Below are positions 56,994 to 64,000 of a DNA stretch of 64,000 nt, piece after piece; the stretch's first letter is position 1; each line of letters starts with the position of its first letter. Source of the DNA: Leucogyrophana mollusca (taxonomy: Eukaryota; Basidiomycota; Agaricomycetes; Boletales); the NCBI GenBank assembly GCA_021014945.1, contig MU266361.1:1-64000 (forward strand). Reading direction: 5' to 3'. The notes beneath the pieces were generated by a model. The model ran no database searches. It was not told the origin of the DNA and saw only the letters and a list, made by a program, of their open reading frames with translations. Both the position numbers and the translations under genes were made by a program.

Positions 56994-57918
56994 GGTCCCT
57001 GCGGCGTCGGGATGTTAACTCGATTATCTTAGACCTGAGCCTTTCACGTCTTGTTTAACAATGCCCTTAATCTCGTTTTTCGGTCGCCCATCGTAGACAG
57101 GCATGGTGGGGTTTTCAAGGCGTACTCTCATGCGTGGTTTCCGGCGCCGCCTCGTTTCGACATTTGGTTCACCCGAACCGGTCTTGACCTTGGACGCAGA
57201 ATCAGCAGCTGATCGATGCTTAGGCTTGACCGAGACATACCTCGCTCGGGGGCACAGCTGGCTCCTCTGTCTCATTATCGGTGTGAGTTGTTTCGGCTTT
57301 GACCTCGACACGAAGTGCGGTGGGTTCTGCCAGCAACCCAGGTTCGGAGCGAGTAAGGGACTTGGAGGACATGCCAGACCATCCGAGTCGGCGCAAAGCA
57401 GTCTTGGAGCGACTGATGAGCGAGCGGAGAGTAGTGATCTGTTAAAGTACGGGTGAGCAGAGGAGACAAAAGCATGCAGATCCGCGACTCACCCCTGATG
57501 TGGCTGGCATTATAGGTGCAAGGTATAAATACTGTTCGCAACAATGTAGCAATAACTGAATAAAGAGCGTTGTCGAGCTGGTCAGGAATGATGGCCAGAG
57601 TGCTCTGCAGATGACAGTTTTTATATTGACGACATGTCTGTTTTCTCTGCTTACTAGCATTATGGATGCAGTGTCCGTATCACTGCAATTCGACAATCAC
57701 CAGTTTGCTTCTCAGCCTTCGTGATCCCCGATCCAATCCCAATCCAATCCTATTGGGTGTCTGCAAGACGGCGCTCTTTTGACTGACAGGCGGCAAAACC
57801 ATGGTGAGTACATACTATCTTTAGGCCCTCCCATCGTGGCTTCTGACGCCGGGGCAGAGTGATGTATCGCTTCTCGGTCACGAGGACCTGTATCTGGTCT
57901 CTGGTTCTCAGATAGGAC
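56994..57918 (-). repeat. Repeat segment B, copy 2
   Basis: About 925 bp, collinear with 55510-56429 over the full length, most changes being transitions. The coding frame equivalent to copy 1 continues: AEPTALRVEVKAE, PPSE, then VKTGSGEPN and the C-terminus PVYDGRPKNEIKG..VKGSGLR with its stop. Splice sites are kept. The middle shows NCHLQSTLAIIPDQLDNALY. Several Glu/Lys differences separate the copies. The 5' part seems more broken than in copy 1. Confidence 0.5.
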
Positions 57919-58423
57919 CAGTCTGCACTGCTTGGGCAACTGTACCATCGCACTCCGCGATAGTTTCTACACGGGCGTCTTTCGAATATCAAAAATCTTA
58001 CACGGCGAGGCAGTACAAAGGAGACCACAGTGTTTCATTCGTTTCCTTGGAATCATTGACGATCACGAGCTTCCACGTATGTTACCATCAGTGGAGGCAG
58101 TTTTCGAACCCCGTGGTTTGTTCCATTGCTAATGGTTGAGGGCGAATGCGACTGGGCGCACAGCTAACCCGGTTGAATATCCTCCCGTTTGGCGCCGAGA
58201 GATCCAGGTTCGTCGAAATTTCTTGAGGTGCATCACGACGATGCCTTCGCACTGTCGCGCAGCGTCGTCAACTCCCTACTCGTAAACCGACGAGGTGACC
58301 GGGCGACAAATGTGACTACTTCTATCACTGACAAGAAACGGGATGGCCGCTAGGGATGGTGCACACGCAATCTCAACAACATGCCTTCCACGATATTCAG
58401 CTCGCGGAAATATCTCATGCAAG
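57919..58423. other. Intergenic, no gene seen
   Basis: 505 bp between the duplicated unit and the methyltransferase gene; no coding signal recognised. Confidence 0.45.
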
Positions 58424-59125
58424 CTACGCCCTATCTACCGACATGGGAAGCTTTTTTAGCAATAAAAACTGGTGACCCTCAAAGTCTTCCGGTGCCCGAA
58501 GGTCTTTCACCCGCTTGTCCTCGACGATTTCAAAACCTGCTTCCACCGCCCACTTACGGTATTCTTCGATTCCCGCCTGCTCCCACCACATTTTAACGCT
58601 CTCGTCGCTGCCCAGCCAACCACCCAGCTCAAATGTTTGCGCTGAGATGCCCACTATCACCATGCAGAATCCGCCCTCCTTCAGCCACTCCCCGATCTGC
58701 CGTATCAACATGGTCTGCTCACTGACCGGGAGGTGGATCAGAACGTAGAGGGCCACGACAGCGTCAAATTGTCCATTGGTGCTGAACAGGGCGTTGGTTT
58801 CAGGCGATTCTGAAATCGGCTCTCCTTTCGCAAGGGCTGCAATATCCCCTTGCACGAATGTCCCGCCAGGTACCAGCTTCTTCGCACGGTCGATCTGTAC
58901 CGCGCTGATGTCGACTCCTAAGACGGTATGCCCGGCGAGTGCGAGATCGCGAGCGACAGGGATGCCGCAACCGCATCCCAGGTCAAGCACACGTGCGGGT
59001 GATTCTGAGAGGATTTCGAGGAGCTGCGTTGCCCACGCTTCATGGTGCGGCGCTACGTGGTCATCTCGGCGATACAGGAACGACAATGCGTCGTAGCCAG
59101 TGCGTACGGTTTCTTTGGGGTCCAT
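58424..59125 (-). CDS. Class I SAM-dependent methyltransferase, intronless
   Basis: One uninterrupted exon, 233 aa. Motif I is ARVLDLGCGCGIPVARDLA (residues ~44-60), followed by the acidic end of strand 2 (VLGVDISAVQIDRAKKL) and GGTFVQGDIAAL. Strand 4 reads FDAVVALYVLIHLPVSEQ, and the late GFCMVIVG is strand 5. This is the standard Rossmann-like methyltransferase fold with SAM bound at motif I. The acceptor substrate is unknown. There is no targeting signal. The absence of introns contrasts with nearly every neighbour. The start is the ATG at 59125; a possible GTG upstream was not used. Confidence 0.85.
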   Translation of the reverse strand: MDPKETVRTGYDALSFLYRRDDHVAPHHEAWATQLLEILSESPARVLDLGCGCGIPVARDLALAGHTVLGVDISAVQIDRAKKLVPGGTFVQGDIAALAKGEPISESPETNALFSTNGQFDAVVALYVLIHLPVSEQTMLIRQIGEWLKEGGFCMVIVGISAQTFELGGWLGSDESVKMWWEQAGIEEYRKWAVEAGFEIVEDKRVKDLRAPEDFEGHQFLLLKKLPMSVDRA

Positions 59126-59440
59126 GGTACAGGTCCTTAGCTCGTTAAGTACAGTGCCCACGGCGTATGGGTGGTAGACGCAGAGGAATGGGTAGGGTAC
59201 TGACTTTGCGTCATTCCCACAGAAGCCTGCTTTTGGCCGAATGGGGGCCGTTATCGGTCTCGAGCCGGCGAGCGCTTTCGTCCCGGCTTGCCAGTAGGCA
59301 TTAAGCTCGGAGCGTTTTCTCCGTTTATAGGTATTGTCACTCTTGATGAAATCTCGCTGTCACCATTTGACTCACACAGTCAGTCCTAGAGATCCCCTCA
59401 AAGTCCACTGGCTGTACTCCCAGGCTCCTCGCTTACATCG
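59126..59440. other. Divergent intergenic region
   Basis: 315 bp between the methyltransferase and the ubiquitin-like gene; no defined site recognised. Confidence 0.45.
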
Positions 59441-60979
59441 ATGTTAGTCGTCAGAGTGACTATACAAGTTAACCATGAGCTCGTCCTCCCACCAGCTTCC
59501 ACAGTTCGCGATGTGAAGACCGCAGTATCTAAGCTTTACCCTGCTCTCGAAGGCTTCACGGTTCTGTTCAGAGATAAGGGCGACCGGGAAGCAGATGATA
59601 GCATGAAGATTGTAGATATTGAAGATGTATGCGATCACCTTCTGGGGGTCGATCAAAAAGCTCACGGCTATCCCGCAGTCGGCTCCCGTCGCTGATCGCC
59701 CATGGTCACCCCCCGCGTCCCCGATAGAGATCAGACCGACAGCGCTTGACAGCGCTAATCGAAGCCCTTCGCCAGCCTTTCGCTTGCCCAGCTGCCGGCT
59801 CGGTAGCAGCGCGATTTCACCCTCGGCGGGGAGCAGTGAGCAGCTGCAATCGGAACCGCTGGGGTTTGCTGAAGACACCCCGAAAACCATGGGCGAGTCT
59901 TGGGCGCATCTCGGAGTCGGCGATTTTACTTCAGAGATGAGGTCGTCTTCGAGGGTGCGTGGAGATGCTTGATGGCTGTGTGTTCAGTGCTACACTTACT
60001 TGTGTGGCATCAGGGGGCGGTGGTGAATGCCGGCGACGAGGAAGGCGATAAGGCGTCTGTGATGGCGTCCCTGGGAGCAGGAGTAGTAGCCAACCCCCCG
60101 ACTATAGTGGCAATTCCCTCGGAACCATCGCTCCCCGACAGCTTCAGTCCACTCACGGACTTTGTGGAACGTGGTCGCAGCAGAGCAATATCACCAGACT
60201 ATCTACGGAACAACGACAGTCCAAGGATGTCTGACCATCCAGGCGTTGTTCGCGTCCTCCGATCCCCCAGCCCTTTCGACAATGCGAATCCCTACAGGCG
60301 CCGACAATACTCCCCAGAGGGTGGATTTTGTCACTATCGCTGGGGCCGGTTATCCTCGCCTGATAGCAATCGGCTTAGCCCCAGTCTGCACTCACGATCG
60401 AGTTCGCCATTTGACTACGACGCGGCCCCATATCCGTGGTATGGCTATCGCGGATACCACCAACGATCTTTTTCTCCTGACTATGGTACATCCCGTCGCC
60501 TGGGTTATTTGCCGTCACCTGAAGCCAGTTCGGTTGTACAGCAGGGGAGTAGGGATTGCATGCTGCGTGGGTGTCCGTGTCCTTGCCATGACGCTGATGA
60601 CCCGACGCGCGCCGTTGGACCTGTCCACCGTCTCCCCTCTCCATCTGCCGGGTTTCATCGCAGACGCCGCGACTCGCCACTGGACGTCATCAAAGTATAT
60701 GGCAGCTGGGACTCAGTGCCGGGTGTAGCGAGATTAGAGAGCGGCAGCCCCGACCTGGAGTGGAGGCACCGCCCAGCCCACCATCGAAAATATGGGAACA
60801 GCCCATCCCGTCGTCAGAGACGTCGACGTCTTTCGTACTCATTAGAGGGTCGAAATGGGGAACGTGAATTCGGCGCACATCTATATTCGCCGGCGCATTT
60901 TGGCGGACGACCGATCGTGACTGTATTAGATGTTACACCTGGGTGGGACGGTGTACCTGCAGACGGCGAGGCACCTTGA
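59441..60979 (+). CDS. Ubiquitin-like N-terminus fused to an SP/RS-rich region
   Basis: Exons 59441-59626, 59679-59954, 60014-60979; 475 aa. Residues 1-62 read as a beta-grasp, ubiquitin-like unit: VRVTIQVNHELVLPPASTVR, then DVKTAVSKLYPALEGFTVLF and an Asp-rich end DSMKIVDIED, though the last strand and any Gly-Gly tail are missing. The remaining ~410 residues are disordered with many SP and RS dipeptides (RSRAISPDY, QRSFSPDYG, RRQRRRRLSYS) and an unusual RGCPCPCHD. Frequent Ser-Pro sites suggest phosphorylation; Arg-Ser text suggests a nuclear or RNA-linked role. Family not recognised. A missing upstream exon is possible. Confidence 0.6.
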
Positions 60980-61162
60980 GACAGACCTACCATGCTGCGG
61001 TTGCCATTGAGGGGGATGTAATAGATTTGTTATCGTAGGATGCGTGGAGGAATCAGCACAGATAATTTAGCAATACAACAACAACGTGGACAAGAAAGTC
61101 ACAAGAAAGCAAAGCACATCAGTCAACGCGACTCCCAGTCCTCTAACTTTGCTGAAGTCTTT

Positions 61163-62543
61163 TTACCAAACGAGTCCCGCTCTCCGAAGGGCGACGAGGC
61201 GTAGTGCGGCACCCACCGGGTCCGTGGCGGGGTCTATGAACATGCTTCCGCAGGTCCAGTCCCAGAGCACAGGAGGGCAATAATTGACATCCATAGGGGG
61301 GTTCGAGTCCGGGACCGACTCGATGGCGACGGGTCCGCTCTTGTCCACAACAGTAGAAGTGTGGAAAGGTACCACCAAGGTGCTGAGGTCGGCATCTACG
61401 GTCACGGAAGTTTCGTAGTGATCGACGTTCGAAGAGTTTTCGTCCGCGTCGGCAGAAGAGTAGTATCCCGAGTCAGGTGAAGAAAGATTTACAGGCGTCT
61501 CACTCGATGTGCCCACAAGTGGCTGTCTTTCGCTCGGTTGTGCGTTTGTACTATAAGGCGTGGATGCCTGGATAGGAGCACGTATAGTGCGAGAAGCACC
61601 GGGCTTGTAGGCCTTTGACCCCGTAACCATGTTGGGGATACGGTCCTGGGAGTGCGGAACGTATGTATTTGCAAGCGGCGCATAGTTACCTGTTTGAGGG
61701 GGCGAGCTGGAGCCACCCGCGTCTGCTCGAAATCTGGTCCTGCGGATATACTTGTTGAAATTCGGTGCGCCGGGAATGGTGTTGTCGGGCTCGCGGTTTC
61801 GGGGGGTGTATGCTTTCGCAGTCGATGTGTATTTTGCGCGTTTCCGAGTATCGGTGTGGGCGTTCGTTGGTGTGACTTCCGATGCGTATTCCACTGAAGT
61901 GAATGGACCGCGCTTGAGCAGGCTAGCGGCAGGCGCGGATGGTGCGCTCTGGTCGGCGGCATCGGATAAGAAGGCGTCTATTTCGAGGGTGTATGCGTCG
62001 AAATCCGGGGTATATGCGCCCGACTTTTGGTTAGAGCTGGAAAAACGTGCATGATTATCTGCATTGCGACTACGCTTGGAGTGGACCGGTGAAGGAAAAG
62101 GCGACGGTGATGAAGGCGGCGAGCTTGGCGGGAGTGGACCCGAAGCGGCATCAAACGAAACCACGGAGTCCGGGAGAGGTTCAACCTTCGTTCCGAGGAC
62201 TCGTGAACGTTTTGCGCGCGTGTTGTTCATGGGGACAGACGAGACGTCGACAGGTTCTGACTTGACAGCTACTGCGCCAGTCTTGGATCGCGCTCCACTA
62301 CGCTGACGTGTGCTGCGTTGTCGGACCAACCAGGTGTGTATCCATTGCTTGGAGCTGTAAACGCGCAACTGGATTAGATCCACGAAGCCCGAGTCGAGTG
62401 AGAACGTACAGCCCAGTCTGCATTTCTAGCGCCTCGAGCTCTTTATTTGAGACATCCTTAGCAGCTTTATTAAGGCCCTTCGCCGCGAGGACTGCAGCGA
62501 GAACTGCAAGCTGAGATTCCGTCGCGAATACACGTTTGGTCAT
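61163..62543 (-). CDS. Divergent homeodomain protein 2
   Basis: Exons 61163-62354 and 62410-62543; 441 aa. The N-terminal ~60 residues form a homeodomain-like unit: helix 1 ESQLAVLAAVLAAKGL, helix 2 NKELEALEMQTGL, helix 3 SKQWIHTWLVRQRSTRQR. The WFxNxR core is changed to WLVRQR, so again the usual Asn is missing. A Ser/Pro-rich tail with polybasic spots (KRSRVLG, RKRAKYTS) follows. The 55-bp intron (GTACGT..TTACAG) falls right after TGL in the same codon phase as in homeodomain protein 1. An alternative donor 3 nt downstream (GTTCTC) exists but disrupts the domain. Probably nuclear; targets unknown. It is convergent with the ubiquitin-like gene. Confidence 0.72.
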
Positions 62544-62621
62544 GATGGGCGGGAACAAAAGGCGCGTCGTCTCAATTAGGAATCACAGGCTCATGACGCG
62601 CGCGAAAAGAAGCTTCTTCAA

Positions 62622-62731
62622 GCCCGCCTAGCTCAATCGGATAGAGCGTCAGACTTTTACGGCGGGCTGACCAATCAGTTGGTTACGTAATCACAATCTG
62701 AAGGCTGCGAGTTCGACCCTCGCGGTGGGCT
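62622..62731 (+). tRNA. tRNA-Lys(UUU) with intron
   Basis: Seven-pair acceptor stem GCCCGCC/GGTGGGC (one G-T), D arm with GCTC..GAGC, anticodon stem TCAGA/TCTGA with loop CTTTTAA (anticodon TTT at 62656-62658), and T stem GCGAG/CTCGC. The intron, 62660-62695 (36 nt), sits one base 3' of the anticodon, the standard nuclear position. Internal promoter boxes are TAGCTCAATCGG (A) and GTTCGACCC (B). The base at the discriminator position is T, uncommon. It decodes AAA. Confidence 0.9.
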
Positions 62732-62735
62732 AAAG

Positions 62736-62740
62736 TTTTT
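62736..62740 (+). terminator. Pol III terminator of tRNA-Lys
   Basis: TTTTT starting five bases after the mature tRNA end. Confidence 0.75.
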
Positions 62741-63139
62741 GTATATTTCGACACCATGGCGACTATACTTTTGCTTGAAGTGAGCTTTTTTATTTATTTA
62801 TTTATCAATTATTTTTTGGGAAGGAAGAGGCGCCCATCGGAGACGATGTCCTGCCTCCGAAGTTCGATCGACGCGTTTTTTTCGCACGGGACTGACGCGT
62901 TATTTGGTCATATTTTGGCTGTGTTCGAGTGTCATATTGAGTGATATTTCTATGCTGGATTGGTTCTGCTTTGTGTCTGCCAGTCGAGTCCAAGTCAAGC
63001 TCGAGGCTGGCTCACGACGCTTTGTTTCCCTTTGTTCTTCTCCCTTTCTCTCGCTCGGTCGCCGTGTACTAGTATTCGAGATCTCACCGCCATACACGAA
63101 CAGCAGCACTATTGACATAACATCACCCTAACAGTCGCA
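62741..63139. other. Intergenic, upstream of the kinase
   Basis: 399 bp with AT-rich runs near 62795-62815; no gene seen. Confidence 0.45.
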
Positions 63140-64000
63140 ATGGACTCTCCACAGGAAGCGACAGACGTATTCTCTCTGTCCGACCATCTCCTCGCAGAAA
63201 GGCTCACATTTGTGAAGGAAGTGCGTAGCAGAACCTCTCTCAGTTGTGGTCTTGACCCACTCATATCCTCCTGCGGCGTAGATCGGCTTTGGTAATTGGG
63301 GCAGTGTATGGCTCTGCCGCCCCAAATCTGCATCATCTTCGCAAGACAAGCATCGCGACCTAGAGGTAGCAGTAAAACTCGTTCATAGATCCAAGACCTC
63401 GACGACCGCCGCACGGGTACGCTCACTGTACGTCCACTCCCTACACCCTTCGCACGTTCGCACCTAACCTGATACTCGCTAGATGGAATGAAATGAAGAT
63501 AGTTCGGTCCTTCAAGCACGACCCACACCCGTCTATCATCCCGTTCCACTCATTCATCATTACTCCCTCTTATGCGCTTATTACAATGTACGTCCTTGTA
63601 TCTCCTACACGTGTGATCGGACTCTTGATGCGATCAACACGTGTAGGGCCTACCTTCCGACGCTTGTACCGGTGGAAGTCTCAGAGCCCAGAGCCAAAGT
63701 ATGGTTCCGCTCTCTCCTTTCGGGCGTCCAATTCCTGCACGAACGCGGCGTCGTACATAACGATATCAAGTGTGTCCCTTGGTGTAGTGGAAGTGATTAC
63801 CTCGCTAACTGAATTTGCGTTGGCGCTAGGCCAGCGAATATCCTCCTCTCGCAGGAAAGCATACCTGTGCTCGTGGATTTTGGCTTCGCGGAGAAATACG
63901 ACCTGCGGTCCTCGAAGGCATTCCACAGTAACCTCACCTATGGCACCCCGGAGGTCGGTTCGTTTGCCTTACTATTGCCGACAAACTGACCCTTTTCGGA
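63140..64000 (+). CDS. Serine/threonine protein kinase, 5' part
   Basis: Exons 63140-63220, 63282-63427, 63483-63587, 63647-63769, 63830-63953; the gene continues past the window (a GT follows 63953). About 193 residues are visible. Kinase landmarks: glycine loop IGFGNWGSVW (residues 28-37), the ATP-anchoring Lys in LEVAVKLVHRS, and the catalytic loop VVHNDIKPANILLS, which has HND instead of HRD. Then come DFGFAEKY (DFG) and the activation-segment end TYGTPE. HND with DIK is seen in a subset of fungal kinases and still carries the catalytic Asp. Helices and substrate region are beyond the end. Confidence 0.88.

Noticed and set aside
55510..57918. RIP-type mutation between the two B copies
   Set aside because: Most differences are transitions, but they run in both directions and coding frame is partly kept, so there is no clear C-to-T bias by eye.
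30608..62543. Idea that the two homeodomain genes are the HD mating-type locus
   Set aside because: HD mating genes are normally adjacent and divergent next to mitochondrial intermediate peptidase; here they are 30 kb apart with unrelated neighbours.
1..64000. CRISPR arrays, rRNA genes, telomeric repeats and prophage
   Set aside because: No regularly spaced repeats, rRNA-like segments or TTAGGG-type arrays were seen, and the gene structure is eukaryotic.

Overview
The window is nuclear DNA from a filamentous basidiomycete, most likely an Agaricomycete. The genes are dense and broken by many short introns (mostly 45-70 bp, usually GT..AG with CTNA-type branch points). The protein set is fungal: COX20, FACT subunit Pob3, a Cet1-type mRNA triphosphatase, fungal porin, a DUF6593 protein and MIP aquaglyceroporins. 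There is one Pol III tRNA gene with a canonical intron. I saw no bacterial operon signals, rRNA or CRISPR. Gene models were built by hand from ORFs, splice signals, reading phase and remembered family motifs; no database search was possible.

Layout. 1-5.5 kb: a cysteine-rich small secreted protein, a Gfo/Idh/MocA oxidoreductase and a multi-pass membrane protein. 6.9-9.1 kb: a mitochondrial K+/H+ exchange-related protein divergent from a small serine-rich protein. 9.6-13.0 kb: a tandem pair of phytanoyl-CoA-dioxygenase-like Fe(II)/2OG oxygenases. 13.2-22.5 kb: DUF6593, a ZIP metal transporter, mRNA 5'-triphosphatase, a Rad60/Esc2/Nip45-type double SUMO-like protein and a GCFC splicing-factor-type protein. 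24.1-28.1 kb: a tandem pair of aquaglyceroporins. 28.5-38.6 kb: an amino-acid-transporter-like membrane protein, a divergent homeodomain protein, a DCAF4-like WD40 protein and a 1165-aa RA-PH protein. 38.8-49.2 kb: Pob3, alpha-actinin, cofilin, porin, a Cdc25/rhodanese-like phosphatase, the 3' part of an unidentified gene and a small secreted protein. 50-55.2 kb: a MYND-finger protein, COX20, a second Cdc25/rhodanese paralogue and a mitochondrial-type anchored acidic protein. 55.4-57.9 kb: a duplicated ~1 kb unit carrying a spliced-looking gene. 58.4-64 kb: an intronless methyltransferase, a ubiquitin-like/SP-rich protein, a second homeodomain protein, tRNA-Lys(UUU) and the 5' part of a protein kinase.

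Themes. Most genes are unrelated housekeeping genes rather than one pathway. Actin regulation is represented by adjacent alpha-actinin and cofilin, mitochondrial function by porin, COX20, the K+/H+ exchange protein and the anchored acidic protein, and chromatin/RNA work by Pob3, Rad60-like, GCFC and Cet1. The region is rich in paralogous pairs (2OG oxygenases, aquaglyceroporins, Cdc25-like phosphatases, homeodomain proteins, the 55-58 kb unit) whose intron positions are largely conserved. Several genes form divergent pairs with intergenic gaps near 110-320 bp. I found no clear multi-gene defence or biosynthetic system. The most unusual items are the homeodomain pair lacking the usual recognition residues, the tRNA intron that can mimic the acceptor stem, the duplicated 55-58 kb unit, the 5'-less gene at 47.7 kb, and the ubiquitin-like/SP-rich protein.
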